Source of the DNA: Archaeoglobi archaeon
Lineage (GTDB): Archaea > Halobacteriota > Archaeoglobi > Archaeoglobales > Archaeoglobaceae
Reading direction: 5' to 3'
DNA: 64,000 bases
NCBI GenBank assembly: GCA_029259415.1
Contig: JAPDIW010000023.1
Location: forward strand, 1-64,000
Shown: piece by piece, positions 9,448-19,804 of the stretch
Layout: the number at the start of each line of letters is the position of its first letter
Numbering within the stretch: position 1 is the first letter of the stretch
Notes under the pieces: model-generated
What the model was told of the DNA's origin: nothing
The model's database searches: none
Seen by the model: only the letters and a program-made list of their open reading frames with translations
Translations under genes and position numbers: made by a program

Positions 9448-10638
9448 TCAAACTCTCTCAATAACCACTGCAGCTCCCTGTCCCCCTCCAACGCAGGCTG
9501 TGGCAACTCCGTAATCTCCATTCTTTTCATGCAAGATTCTGGCCAGAGTTCCTATCAGTCTTGCACCGCTTGCAGCAAGCGGGTGGCCTATTGCTATAGC
9601 CCCTCCGTGTATATTCACCCTCTCAGGCTCAATTCCGAGTTCGTGGATGGCATAGAGCGTGACAACAGCAAATGCCTCATTTATTTCCCAGTAATCAATG
9701 TCGCTAACCTTTAAGCCAGCCTTCTCCAGCGCCTTTCTACTTGAAGGCACTGGCCCCTTACCCATCACGTAGGGTGGGACTCCCGCTGTGCCGTATCCAA
9801 TTATTTTGGCTATAGGCTCAAGCCCAAGCTCCTGCACCTTCTTCTTTGATGCTAGAAGCAATCCTGACGCGCCAGCGTTGAGCGGTGATGAATTGCCAGC
9901 GGTAATAACACCTCCCGGCTTGAATGCTGGTGGTAGAGAGGCAATTTTCTCCAGAGTAGTGTCAGGTCGTATGGATTGATCTGAATCAACCGTTATAACG
10001 CTACCGTCAGCCTGAGGAGCTTCTACAGGAATTATCTCTCCCTTGAAGTAACCCTCCTCAAGAGCTTTTGCTGCAAGCTGGTGACTTCTCAGAGACCACC
10101 TGTCCAAATCTTCTTTTGAGAGGTAGCCAGCCATTTCGAAGAGCGTTTCCGCAGTTAGGCCCATCACGAAACCTATTTCCATTCTGTAGTCCTTGTACTC
10201 CTCCGTAAGCAGTTTGGGATTCCTGTCTACGTGCGGATTGTCAGCACCCATTGGAACTCTTGTCATGTGCTCGTAACCGCCGGAAATCATCATATCTTCA
10301 TTCCCGCTCGCTATCTCCAGATATGCGTAGGCAGTAGTGGCCAGCGATGACGCGCACTGCATGTCTATATGAGATGCGGAGGTTTCAGGCGGGTACTTTG
10401 CCAGAATCGCTGGTCCTCTACCCCCATAGGGCCAGTTCTCCGATACAGGAAAAGCACAACCAAGCAGAATTCTTCCAACATCCTTCTTCTCAACTCCTGC
10501 CCTTTCAGGCAGCTTTTCCAGAACCATCGCCATCAATTCGTCCCCTCTTATCTGATGGAAGACATCTCTTTCCGGCTTTTTCGGCCTGCTCCTGGAAAAT
10601 GGTGTTCTTGCGTATTCTACAATATACACTTCTTCCAT
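9448..10638 (-). CDS. Acetyl-CoA acetyltransferase (thiolase)
   Basis: MQCASSLATTA (nucleophile Cys), NEAFAVV, GGAIAIGHPLAASGAR, C-terminal VATACVGGGQGAA. Confidence 0.92.
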   Translation of the reverse strand: MEEVYIVEYARTPFSRSRPKKPERDVFHQIRGDELMAMVLEKLPERAGVEKKDVGRILLGCAFPVSENWPYGGRGPAILAKYPPETSASHIDMQCASSLATTAYAYLEIASGNEDMMISGGYEHMTRVPMGADNPHVDRNPKLLTEEYKDYRMEIGFVMGLTAETLFEMAGYLSKEDLDRWSLRSHQLAAKALEEGYFKGEIIPVEAPQADGSVITVDSDQSIRPDTTLEKIASLPPAFKPGGVITAGNSSPLNAGASGLLLASKKKVQELGLEPIAKIIGYGTAGVPPYVMGKGPVPSSRKALEKAGLKVSDIDYWEINEAFAVVTLYAIHELGIEPERVNIHGGAIAIGHPLAASGARLIGTLARILHEKNGDYGVATACVGGGQGAAVVIERV

Positions 10639-10681
10639 TTACTCACCTTTTCTTTTTCTTAATTCCTCCGCCCTCAAAACT

Positions 10682-11236
10682 CTACGCAGATACTTTCTGT
10701 GCCCTCTTCACAGCCCAGGAGGCCAAAAATTTCAGGACTCCTAAAACCCCAAGAATCAGCAGTGTCCCAGCGATCAGTTCGACAGCAAGCCAGTAAATCC
10801 AGACACTGTTGTTCGCCATGAAGCTCGCGAGATCCGCAAATGCTACCGTGAAGTACATGAATGCGTAGCTGTTGAAAAGCCAAGGGATAGCTTCTGTGAG
10901 GACAACGATCAGAAAAACGAATACTGCAACGTAGATCATCACGGGTGCGAGTGTTGCAAGATCTTTTCCGAGTGAGATGAAGTAGTGCGCAGTTGAGCCT
11001 GTGAAGAGCATGCAGAGGAAGAAGTTTATGATTCCGAACGCTCCACCCAGTATTATTTTGCTGATCTCCTCCTTGCTTTCGTGCACAGCAAAGAACAGGA
11101 TCATAGCCACAAACGCTGGCCATGTTGCCAAATGCATAGCCTCAAGGGCAAACAGGACCACCAGAACTTCCACAACGAGTAGGACTCCAAAAATTATCCT
11201 GGCACTCAAAGGTAGGCCAGGAGCTTTTTCAGCCAT
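10682..11236 (-). CDS. Multi-pass membrane protein, possible transporter
   Basis: 184 aa, several hydrophobic helices; lies between the thiolase and acyl-CoA synthetase genes on the same strand. Confidence 0.65.
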   Translation of the reverse strand: MAEKAPGLPLSARIIFGVLLVVEVLVVLFALEAMHLATWPAFVAMILFFAVHESKEEISKIILGGAFGIINFFLCMLFTGSTAHYFISLGKDLATLAPVMIYVAVFVFLIVVLTEAIPWLFNSYAFMYFTVAFADLASFMANNSVWIYWLAVELIAGTLLILGVLGVLKFLASWAVKRAQKVSA

Positions 11237-11249
11237 AAACTCACCTCCT

Positions 11250-13028
11250 TTATTTCTTCAATCCGAGTTTTTTCAACTCTTCTTCACGCAGCAGCCTGCG
11301 GAGGTATTTTCCGGCTGCGGATTTCGGCAGCTCTTCTCTGAACTCAACGATCCTGGGATACTTGTACGCTGCAAGCCTTTCCTTACACCATTCAATGATG
11401 TCTTGCTCTGTAATCCTGCCCTTATACTTCTCATCGAGAACTACAAAGGCCTTGATGGTCTCTCCTGCAACCTCGTCCGGAATTCCGACAACACAGACCT
11501 CTTTGATCGCTGGATGCTCGTACATCACGTCCTCAATTTCCCTCGGATAGACGCTGTGTCCCTTGTACTTGATTATGTCTTTCAGCCTGTCGACGATGTA
11601 GAAGTATCCATCTTCGTCCATCTTTGCTATGTCTCCTGTTCTAAGCCATTTCATTCCGTCAGCCTCGAAGAACACGTCCTCAGTCTCCTTTTTGCGGTTC
11701 CAGTAGCCCTTCATGACCTGCGGGCCTGAGATGACCAGTTCTCCCTCCTCGCCAATACCGAGGAACTCCATTGTTTCCGGATCAATTACTGCAGCATAGG
11801 TGTTGGGGATTGGTGGTCCACATGACCCAACCTTCCTCTTTCTGAAAGGTGGGCCGAAGGTTGTGTGCGTCACAGGAGATGTTTCGCTCAATCCATATCC
11901 CTCTACGAGAATACCTCTACCTGCATCCTTTGTAAGTTCATCCCATTTTTCCACAACTTCTGGTGGAATGGGCCCGGCTCCGTTGTTCACGTAAAGCAGC
12001 GATGTAAGATCATACTTCTTCATAAGTTCTGGATTGTTGACGAAGTAAACAAATATCGTTGGAGCTCCCATAAAGGTTGTTACTCTGTATTTTTCAATGG
12101 CTTCGAGGATTTTCTCTGGTTCAAACCGTGCAAAAACTACCAAAATATCTCCTGTGGCAAGGCCCGTGTTCAAATCAACTGTCTGCCCGTAAATGTGGTA
12201 CCACGGCAGAATTGCGATTCTAGGGCTGTAGTCTTTCTCGTAGTAGTCCTTGAACGTTTTGTACTCTTTCCCGTCGAAATCTAGGACTATGTATTCTCCT
12301 TCCTCCCTGATTACCTTGTGCGACTTGAACCATTTCCTCAGTATCTCGGTAAACGGAATGAGCTGGTACAAGTTTGCGACCACGTTGTAGTGCGTCAGCA
12401 TTGCAGCTTTCGGTAATCCTGTCGTTCCACCAGTGTACTGGAGAACTGCAACATCTTCTTTGACATCCCACTCGATTTTAGGAGGGTTGGGTTCAGAGGC
12501 AAGCAACTCGCGGAAGTCTATAAATTTCCCGTCAACCTTTGCTTCTCCTCCCGTAATGTTTGCAACTATAACCTCCTCAACTCCCGTGTTTTCTCTAACC
12601 TTGGCAAAGTTGGGATATAGCTGCTCAACCGTAACTAGAATCTTGCTCCCGCTGTCATTAAGCTGGTACTCCACCTCTCTCGGAGCGAAGAGTGGAGAAA
12701 TGGCCGTAACGGTCGCACCTGCCTTCATTGCTCCGTAATAAGCTATGGCGAATTGCGGGCAGTTGGGGGCGTAAATGGCTATTACATCTCCTTTTTTCAC
12801 GCCCATTTTTGACAGCGAGGTTGCAAACCTGTCAATGTACTCTTTGAGCTGGCTGTACTTAATCTCATACCCGTAGAAATTTATTGCCGTCCTTTCCACG
12901 AATTTTTGACATGCTTCGTCTATAACTTCGTAAATGGGCTTTTCTGGAATTTCCATGTCTGCTGGCAACCCCTCAACCCACGATTTCTCGATCCAGTATC
13001 TGTTTTTAATAAACTCAGGGACTTCCAT
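11250..13028 (-). CDS. Acyl-CoA synthetase (AMP-binding)
   Basis: YTGGTTGLPKAAMLTH, GYGLSETSPVTH, YFYIVDRLKDIIKYKGHSVYPREIE, C-terminal PKSAAGKYLRR. Confidence 0.92.
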   Translation of the reverse strand: MEVPEFIKNRYWIEKSWVEGLPADMEIPEKPIYEVIDEACQKFVERTAINFYGYEIKYSQLKEYIDRFATSLSKMGVKKGDVIAIYAPNCPQFAIAYYGAMKAGATVTAISPLFAPREVEYQLNDSGSKILVTVEQLYPNFAKVRENTGVEEVIVANITGGEAKVDGKFIDFRELLASEPNPPKIEWDVKEDVAVLQYTGGTTGLPKAAMLTHYNVVANLYQLIPFTEILRKWFKSHKVIREEGEYIVLDFDGKEYKTFKDYYEKDYSPRIAILPWYHIYGQTVDLNTGLATGDILVVFARFEPEKILEAIEKYRVTTFMGAPTIFVYFVNNPELMKKYDLTSLLYVNNGAGPIPPEVVEKWDELTKDAGRGILVEGYGLSETSPVTHTTFGPPFRKRKVGSCGPPIPNTYAAVIDPETMEFLGIGEEGELVISGPQVMKGYWNRKKETEDVFFEADGMKWLRTGDIAKMDEDGYFYIVDRLKDIIKYKGHSVYPREIEDVMYEHPAIKEVCVVGIPDEVAGETIKAFVVLDEKYKGRITEQDIIEWCKERLAAYKYPRIVEFREELPKSAAGKYLRRLLREEELKKLGLKK

Positions 13029-13053
13029 ATTTCCACTATTTTTTCTTTAATTT

Positions 13054-13132
13054 AAGCTTTTCGCTTTTTAAGATTATTTAAAATTAGTCGTTTCGTTCAA
13101 TACGAATTAACTTGAAGAAAAGCGAAAAGCTT
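13054..13132. promoter_or_regulatory. 15-bp inverted repeat overlapping probable divergent core promoters
   Basis: AAGCTTTTCGCTTTT (13054-13068) and its exact reverse complement AAAAGCGAAAAGCTT (13118-13132); both arms end in AT-rich TATA-like text. Confidence 0.5.
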
Positions 13133-13473
13133 TAAATAAATGTTGCATTTATACGAAAAATTTAGATAAAGGTTACATAATGAACAAATATGAACACGAA
13201 CGAAAATGTTGAAAAGAGAGTTTTAAAAAGGAGACGTTAGTACTGCCATCGTTATTGCTGCATGGTTGACATCACACTGGTACTCTTGGCATATTTGGAA
13301 TAGAATCGGGTTGGTTGACATTTCTAACATGCTCTTCTTCTTGAGGCGGGAGCCAGGACAGAAAAGCTCAACCTTCGCTCATTGCTGAAATTAAAGGCAG
13401 GAGTAGAAAAAGCTACCAATTTCCTGATTCTTTAAACGGGAAATTTATAATCAGATACTTCCGATATCGTTTC

Positions 13474-14298
13474 ATGATAATAACTGACGACCACATGCAC
13501 CTCTACAATAACCTCAGGCTAAAGGCTCTGGAACAGTTTAGAGATGCTGGAGGTACTCATGTATTCCTAGTTAACCTGCTTTGCCACCACTACGGAATAA
13601 GGCCAAAAAGCGGAGATGACTTCAAAGAGGTTTTCGAGAGACACATCAACCTCGTAACCAAGGCGAACAAGATAGTTAAAGCTTATGCAGTTCTCGGAGT
13701 CCATCCTGCTGAAATCACTGTCATAGGGGATAAAATCGGACATGAGAAGGCAGCAGAGATGATGAAAGAAGCTCTGGAGATTGCGGGGAAGTACGTCGAA
13801 GAAGGGAAGGCTGTTGCCCTCAAGTCGGGGAGACCACATTACCCGGTAAGCAAGCAGGTGTGGCAGTTGAGCAACGAAGTCTTAAAGCACGCTTTTGAGG
13901 TTGCCAGAGATGTCGGATGTGCAATTCAACTTCACACGGAAAGCTATACGAGAGAAGGAATGCTGGAAATCGCGAAGATGGCGGATGAGGTAGGATTGAA
14001 AAGAGAGAAGGTTGTAAAGCATTTCTCACCACCCCTAATCAAAGAGTTTGAAGAAATAGGGATTTTTCCGTCGGTGCTCGCTGGCAACGACAACGTTCTG
14101 AAAGCTGCAGAGCAGGGAGACCGTTTTACGGTGGAGACTGACTACATCGACGACAAGAAAAGACCCGGAGCAGTTCTTGGGCCTAAAACCGTTCCGAAAA
14201 GGGTGAAGGAACTGATAGAGATGGGATACGAAGATGTCGCCTACAAGATATGTGTTGAGAATGTCGAGAAAGTTTATGGCGTCGAGCTTGAAGAGTAG
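13474..14298 (+). CDS. TatD-related metal-dependent hydrolase
   Basis: DDHMHLYN..., HPAEI, QLHTES, VETDYIDD metal-ligand motifs. Confidence 0.82.
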   Translation: MIITDDHMHLYNNLRLKALEQFRDAGGTHVFLVNLLCHHYGIRPKSGDDFKEVFERHINLVTKANKIVKAYAVLGVHPAEITVIGDKIGHEKAAEMMKEALEIAGKYVEEGKAVALKSGRPHYPVSKQVWQLSNEVLKHAFEVARDVGCAIQLHTESYTREGMLEIAKMADEVGLKREKVVKHFSPPLIKEFEEIGIFPSVLAGNDNVLKAAEQGDRFTVETDYIDDKKRPGAVLGPKTVPKRVKELIEMGYEDVAYKICVENVEKVYGVELEE

Positions 14299-14307
14299 CT
14301 GGTGAAA

Positions 14308-15225
14308 ATGCTGAGCGGAGATTTTGCTGTTGTAAAGGCGAAGAAAAATCTGGAGAGGAGGGGGTTCGGCGTAAAGAGAGGGGACAAAATCTATCTCCAC
14401 CCGCTTGAGGCTGTTTACCTCCAGATTAAGGGAATCGAGAACCTCGGGGAACTGGAAGAAGTCTTGGAGTGGGCCGAGAGCAGGGTTGAAGACTTCTCAA
14501 CCTACTACTTCGTTTACGAGGACTTGAGAGACAGAGGGAATAGAGTAAAGATTCAGGGAGAGTTATTGCTGACGAAAAAGCCCTATCTGCCAATTTCAGA
14601 GAGAAGGACAATCAGAATGGAAGAGATTGCAGAGAAGGCGAGAAATTTTGACGAGTTAAGGCTGGCTGTAGTTGATGAGGAGAGCGAGATAACTTATTTC
14701 AGAGTTTATGAGCCCGAAATGGCCGGAGAGCAGAGGGAAGATCTTCCCGAAATAACAGGGATTTTGTCGGGTGAGTTTGTAATCACCAAACAGACAGAAG
14801 TGTTCAGCAGATACTTCTACGGGAGTGAAAAGAGTGAGATTGTAACGCTTTCGCTGATTGAGAGCCTATACCTTCTCGAAGCCGGAAAGCTCAGGCTGAT
14901 TAATGCTGACAAGGTCAAGCTGGTCGAAAAGGCAAGAGAGGTCGAGAGAAACTTCGACAGGAGATATGAGGTCTATAAAGACCTGAAGGAGAGGGGTTTT
15001 GTGGTTAAAACCGGATTCAAGTTCGGCAGCGAGTTTAGAGTTTACAGGAAGGTGGAGAGTGTTGATGACTTACCACACTCCGAGTACTTGGTCGATATTG
15101 CCGACGATAACGAAATCAGGTTGATAGACCTGGCAAGAGCTGTAAGGTTAGCTCAAAGCGTTAAGAAGAAGATGGTTTTTGCTTTCGGTGAAAACTATCT
15201 GTGTTTTGAGAGAGTAAAGGTTTGA
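14308..15225 (+). CDS. endA: tRNA-splicing endonuclease EndA, two-repeat homodimeric (alpha2) form
   Basis: Two tandem endonuclease-like repeats; C-terminal repeat has [30 protein letters not shown]...HSEYLV. Confidence 0.9.
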   Translation: MLSGDFAVVKAKKNLERRGFGVKRGDKIYLHPLEAVYLQIKGIENLGELEEVLEWAESRVEDFSTYYFVYEDLRDRGNRVKIQGELLLTKKPYLPISERRTIRMEEIAEKARNFDELRLAVVDEESEITYFRVYEPEMAGEQREDLPEITGILSGEFVITKQTEVFSRYFYGSEKSEIVTLSLIESLYLLEAGKLRLINADKVKLVEKAREVERNFDRRYEVYKDLKERGFVVKTGFKFGSEFRVYRKVESVDDLPHSEYLVDIADDNEIRLIDLARAVRLAQSVKKKMVFAFGENYLCFERVKV

Positions 15226-15236
15226 GGTGGAAAATG

Positions 15237-15758
15237 GTAAGGGTTGTCGTGGGTTCGAAGAATCCGACGAAGATTGAGGGTACAAGGCTCGCCTTCGCGC
15301 AGTACTTTGACGATGTTGAGGTAGTTGGCGTTGAGGTCAATACCAGCGTCCCACCTCAGCCGTTTGACAGCGAAACTATCAGGGGTGCGATTGAGAGGGC
15401 GAAGAAGGCCTATTCATCAGAATTCGACTTCTCTGTGGGGATAGAAGCAGGACTTTTTAAATTCGAGCACACCATTTCGGGCTACCTCGATTTTCAGGTT
15501 GCTGCGGTTTACGATGGCGAAAACTGCACGATTGGTTTTGGGCCAGGCTTTGAATACCCCAGATCGGTGGTCGATGAAGTGCTAAGAGGAAAAGAAGTCG
15601 GTGAAGTGATGGAGAGAGTTTCAGGAATAAAGAACCTCGGCAAGAAGTGGGGGGCTGTTCACTACTTAAGCAAGGGTGCAATATCGAGAACCGAGTTGTC
15701 GAGAATTTCAGTCACAATGGCTTTAATTCCACTCCTAAACCACGAAATGTACCTATGA
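15237..15758 (+). CDS. Inosine/xanthosine triphosphatase (YjjX/DUF84-like)
   Basis: VVVGSKNPTKIEGTRLAF, SVPPQPFDSETIRGAIERA, SVGIEAGL. Confidence 0.85.
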   Translation, partial: VRVVVGSKNPTKIEGTRLAFAQYFDDVEVVGVEVNTSVPPQPFDSETIRGAIERAKKAYSSEFDFSVGIEAGLFKFEHTISGYLDFQVAAVYDGENCTIGFGPGFEYPRSVVDEVLRGKEVGEVMERVSGIKNLGKKWGAVHYLSKGAISRTELSRISVTMALIPLLNHEMYL

Positions 15759-16573
15759 GGGTCATAAGACCGTTCGACCCCTGGAAATCTCCTCTCTGCA
15801 CCTGTCCAAAAAAGTACTCTTTCAATCCATATACGGGCTGCGCTCATGGCTGTCTCTACTGCTACGCAACCTACATCCCAAACTTCTACAAACTCAGGGA
15901 GAAAAAAGGGTTATTCAAGAACCTTGAGAAAGACCTTAAAGAGCTGCCTGCAAACTCCCTCATTTCGATGTCCAACAGTTCCGACCCATATCCACCAGTT
16001 GAAAGAGAGAGAGAAATAACGAGGAGATGCCTTGAAATTTTAAAGGACTACGACGTCAGGCTGATGGTTGTAACAAAGAGCAACATCGTCCTGAGAGACC
16101 TCAAAATTCTCAGCGAAATGAGGAGTGCGGTAAGCATCACCATCACCGGTTTGGACGAGTTTGAGCCGAATGCCCCTCCAGCTGAGGAAAGAATGGAGGC
16201 TTTGAAGGCCGTTAAAGATTACGGAATCCCGGCGATACTACGCTTCGACCCTGTAATTCCGGGAATAAACGACAGCAGGCTTGACATAATTGAGAAAACA
16301 ATGCCTGACCACGTCGTCACATCAACTCTGAAGCTCAAAGCGGACTCCATGGCGAGAATGGAGAAAAAGCTGCCTTGGCTTAGAAAAGTGGGCTTCGAGA
16401 AAAAGGGTGCTTACAGGTACTTTCCGGAAAATCTCCGCAGAGAGGTTCTAGACAGGATAAGGAACTTCTGCGAGGAGCTTGGAATAAGTGTTGGATTCTG
16501 CAGGGAAGGTTTCAGATTCCCATCTAAATCCTGCGACGGAAGTCATCTCATTCCTCGATTGGAATCCCTGTAA
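15755..16573 (+). CDS. Radical SAM protein (SPL/Rv2578c-like)
   Basis: YTGCAHGCLYCYATYIP (CxxxCxxC); start overlaps the upstream stop (ATGA). Confidence 0.87.
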   Translation: MRVIRPFDPWKSPLCTCPKKYSFNPYTGCAHGCLYCYATYIPNFYKLREKKGLFKNLEKDLKELPANSLISMSNSSDPYPPVEREREITRRCLEILKDYDVRLMVVTKSNIVLRDLKILSEMRSAVSITITGLDEFEPNAPPAEERMEALKAVKDYGIPAILRFDPVIPGINDSRLDIIEKTMPDHVVTSTLKLKADSMARMEKKLPWLRKVGFEKKGAYRYFPENLRREVLDRIRNFCEELGISVGFCREGFRFPSKSCDGSHLIPRLESL

Positions 16574-16586
16574 AACAACTGCTCAT

Positions 16587-19500
16587 CTAGCTTATACTCT
16601 TTATTTCAGAGTACAAATCTTCAAGAGCCCTTAGATAGTCAAGCTCTCCACGCTCGATTGCGTCCATTCTGCTCTCAAGGTCTCTTGTCCTCTCCTCAGA
16701 GACGAATTTTGCGTACTTTTTAGCCAGATAACTATACACGTCAACTCCAAGTCTGGTGGGGATAATTCTTCCGTACTTCTCTACAACGTAATTTCTCATG
16801 AAAAGCCTGTCAACGATGGTTGCGTAGGTTGAGGGCCTCCCGATGCCTCTCTCCTTCATCAGCTGAATTACCTCGGACTGCGTTAATGGCAAAACTTTCG
16901 GAACACTTTTAATCTCAGCCTTAACCCTGAATGTTCCTTCAGGCAGCTCATTTTTAACCCAGACTGATTTGTAAAGCTCATACGCTCTTCCTTCGGCTTT
17001 TACAACTCTCTCCTCCTCAACACTTTTTCCGTCGAACTCTACAGAGTATTTCTTTATCACCACCTTAAAGGGTCTGCACTGAGAGGCCATGAAACGCCTG
17101 AAAATTAGGTCGTAGAGAGCAAAGTGCTCCCTTCTAAGGTTCTCAACAACCAGCACCCCTTCCTGAATGAGCCTCAGAATGTCGTCTCTTGTAAGCGGTC
17201 TTGTGGGCCTTATACATTCGTGCGCACCACCATCTCCCCAGTCTCTCCCCATGAAATCCTCTCTGAGAAATTCCCTGGCAATCCTCTGCCCAACATCGCT
17301 CACACGGGTCGAGTCTGTTCGGTGATATGTTATAAGGCCATTCTCGAAGAGTTCCTGAGCGATCTGCATGGTCTGCTTGACTGAGAGCTTTAGAATTCTG
17401 TTTGCATCGCTCAGCAGAGTTTCTGTGGTGTACGGTGGTAGGGGGGTTTTTAACTCCTCCCTCTCTTCAACGAGCCTTATCGTGAGGTCGAACTCACTTT
17501 CATCGTGTTCAAGAACGAGGTCAAAGTCGCGGAGAATTGCGATTTTCTTTCTCTCCCTCGTCTCCTTATATCTGTCTATTATCCAGCCGAGAACCGGAGT
17601 TTGAGCTCTTCCAGCAGAGAGATTGCGGTTGTTGAACCTCTCCCACAGTTTCTGGCTCAAAACAAAGCCAATCCAGCGGTCCTCTATTCTCCTGACAACC
17701 TGTGCTCTGACGAGGTTTTCATCCACATCACGTAACGATTCAAGAGCTTCCAGAATCGCTCTTCTCGTGACTTCGTGAAATTCTGCTCTCTTCACCACTC
17801 CACATCCCGAAAGAAAGTTTCTCAGGTCCCATGCTATCTTCTCACCTTCCGTGTCCGGGTCGGTACCAACGATGACAAATTCAGCATCGTGTGCGAGCTT
17901 TCTGAGAGCTTCAATCCTGACCTTTGAGTTGTCTATATCACTTCCACCACATTTTGGACAGCTTTCTCTTTCTTCTGTAAACTGGTAACCGCAGCCTCTG
18001 CACCTCTTTATGGATGAGTACACAGGAACGAATTTTCCATTCACGAGCACGCCGTGGAATCCTCTATTTGTGATGAGGTCTACAACATGTCCAATGCTCG
18101 CTGTAACCATCAGCACAAATTTCTCCATCGGAATCTCATAAACCACAGCACCATCCAGAACCTTCACACTCGGCTTGCCGAAAAAGCGTGAAATCTGCCT
18201 CGCCTTTGTGGGACTTTCAACGATGAAAAGGGCCGGCTTTATGAGGTCGAACTCCTGCCTTCTCCTATACTTATCTCTGCTTTCATCAAGCTCTCTGGAA
18301 AGACGCTCGAAATCGATTTCGTCAATGCTTTTGAACTCGATATCGTAAAGCTTTGCTCTCTCTACGAAAGCTGAAAGAATTTCTGCATCGTCTTCAAGCA
18401 GGAAGCTCGCACCCTTCGTCATTCCTCCGGCAAAGAGCCTTGAAGTTCTACCAGAACCCTGAATGTAAGTCCTCAGGTCGGGGAAAATCACATCTCCCTC
18501 TCTGACAACGACGTCTTTCGCCTGAGGCTTTTCCTTCCCCATCATTTTTTTCAGAATCTCTCTTACCTCGTCAATGTGCTTCTCAACAGCCGGCAAAACT
18601 TTCTCGATCTCCGGAATATGGCGGTAGAGGTAAGCAAGGAGCTTAATCATATTCGGGCTGAGGGAGTCGATATCCTCAATTGTGACTCTGAAAACAGGAC
18701 ATCCGACAAATACAGCAAACCTTATCCTTTCCGGTAGGTCAAGACCTCTGACGAGAGTCCCGTAGTAATGCGCTGTGCCTACAAGATGGTCAATTTCACC
18801 TTCCACAAACTTATCGTAGTCGCTTTTTCTTGTTGCGGTTACGATGCCAACCCTGAACTCGTCTTTGAGAGATTCGTAAATTTTCTCTGCCTCCTCGGCT
18901 GTTCTGGCGTAGATTATCCCGCCCGTTCCAAGCTTTTTAAGAATTGTCGCGACCATCTCAATGCTCCCATGGTTTACAGCAACATCCTCGACGTTTCTTA
19001 CCGTAATCCTTGAAGAGCCTATGTCGAAGTTCAGCAGCGTTCTGAAGAGCTCGGCTTTCTTTCCCTTCTTTGCCGTGGCTGTTGAGACCATCAAACATCC
19101 TCTCACCTTACCTTTCCAGCTTCTTGTTTTGGAGTCGTAGTAGAGGCCAAGAAGGTTCAGAAGTCTATCAACGTTCTTCGAAGCTTTCAGGATTGCATCT
19201 ACGTCATCGACAAAGATGAAATCGAAGAGTCCCAGCTCCTTATAATATCTCGATAAAAACTGAGTCGTTGTTATAACGATTCTGAAATTTCTCAGATTCT
19301 GCATGAAGTTCTCTTTTTCTGCTTTTGACAGCTTTCCGTGATAGTAACCCAAGAGGTTTTTATCAAGCTCCACACCCACTTTTTCTGCATAGCTCTTTAT
19401 GGTTTCAGCCGCCTGAATTACAAGGAGAGAAGTCGGAAAAACGACATAGCATCTTTTCCCTTTTAAACTGAGAAAAAGGGACATTGCCAGACCGAAGGAA

Positions 19501-19754
19501 GTCTTACCAACTCCTGTTGGGGCTGTGGCGGCAAAACTCTCATTTCTCAGTATTCTCTTCGCCCACATTTTCTGAATCGCTCTCGGCTCACCAACGCATT
19601 TTTTGAAAAACTCCACAAACTCTCTAACCAGATAATCTTCTGGCCTCAAACACAGATTTTTCCCCTTCTTGAAGCACTTGTGCTCCTCAATCTCCTTACT
19701 CACAAGGTCTTCCCCACAGACCGGACAAAGGTTTGAGTAAACAACGGGAATCAT
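16587..19754 (-). CDS. rgy: Reverse gyrase
   Basis: N-terminal Zn finger CPVCGEDLVSKEIEEHKC, helicase APTGVGKTSFG and FVDDVDAI, topoisomerase IA domain with second Zn finger CRGCGYQF..CPKCGG, TDPDTEGEKIAWDL, GLITYHRTDSTRVS. Confidence 0.97.
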   Translation of the reverse strand: MIPVVYSNLCPVCGEDLVSKEIEEHKCFKKGKNLCLRPEDYLVREFVEFFKKCVGEPRAIQKMWAKRILRNESFAATAPTGVGKTSFGLAMSLFLSLKGKRCYVVFPTSLLVIQAAETIKSYAEKVGVELDKNLLGYYHGKLSKAEKENFMQNLRNFRIVITTTQFLSRYYKELGLFDFIFVDDVDAILKASKNVDRLLNLLGLYYDSKTRSWKGKVRGCLMVSTATAKKGKKAELFRTLLNFDIGSSRITVRNVEDVAVNHGSIEMVATILKKLGTGGIIYARTAEEAEKIYESLKDEFRVGIVTATRKSDYDKFVEGEIDHLVGTAHYYGTLVRGLDLPERIRFAVFVGCPVFRVTIEDIDSLSPNMIKLLAYLYRHIPEIEKVLPAVEKHIDEVREILKKMMGKEKPQAKDVVVREGDVIFPDLRTYIQGSGRTSRLFAGGMTKGASFLLEDDAEILSAFVERAKLYDIEFKSIDEIDFERLSRELDESRDKYRRRQEFDLIKPALFIVESPTKARQISRFFGKPSVKVLDGAVVYEIPMEKFVLMVTASIGHVVDLITNRGFHGVLVNGKFVPVYSSIKRCRGCGYQFTEERESCPKCGGSDIDNSKVRIEALRKLAHDAEFVIVGTDPDTEGEKIAWDLRNFLSGCGVVKRAEFHEVTRRAILEALESLRDVDENLVRAQVVRRIEDRWIGFVLSQKLWERFNNRNLSAGRAQTPVLGWIIDRYKETRERKKIAILRDFDLVLEHDESEFDLTIRLVEEREELKTPLPPYTTETLLSDANRILKLSVKQTMQIAQELFENGLITYHRTDSTRVSDVGQRIAREFLREDFMGRDWGDGGAHECIRPTRPLTRDDILRLIQEGVLVVENLRREHFALYDLIFRRFMASQCRPFKVVIKKYSVEFDGKSVEEERVVKAEGRAYELYKSVWVKNELPEGTFRVKAEIKSVPKVLPLTQSEVIQLMKERGIGRPSTYATIVDRLFMRNYVVEKYGRIIPTRLGVDVYSYLAKKYAKFVSEERTRDLESRMDAIERGELDYLRALEDLYSEIKSIS

Positions 19755-19804
19755 CGAAATGAATGGGAGAGAAAAGATAAAAAATTAATCCTCAAAGGCA
19801 GTTT

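Noticed and set aside
12220-12471. Minus ORF of 83 aa
   Set aside because: Alternative frame inside the acyl-CoA synthetase gene
10347-12738. Several plus-strand ORFs over 100 aa
   Set aside because: Antisense to well-supported thiolase, membrane protein and acyl-CoA synthetase genes, with no recognisable motifs
13190-13440. Possible coding remnant AWLTSHWYSWHIWNRIGLVDISNMLFFLRREPG before the TatD-like gene
   Set aside because: Too short and without a family match I can name; not distinguishable from chance
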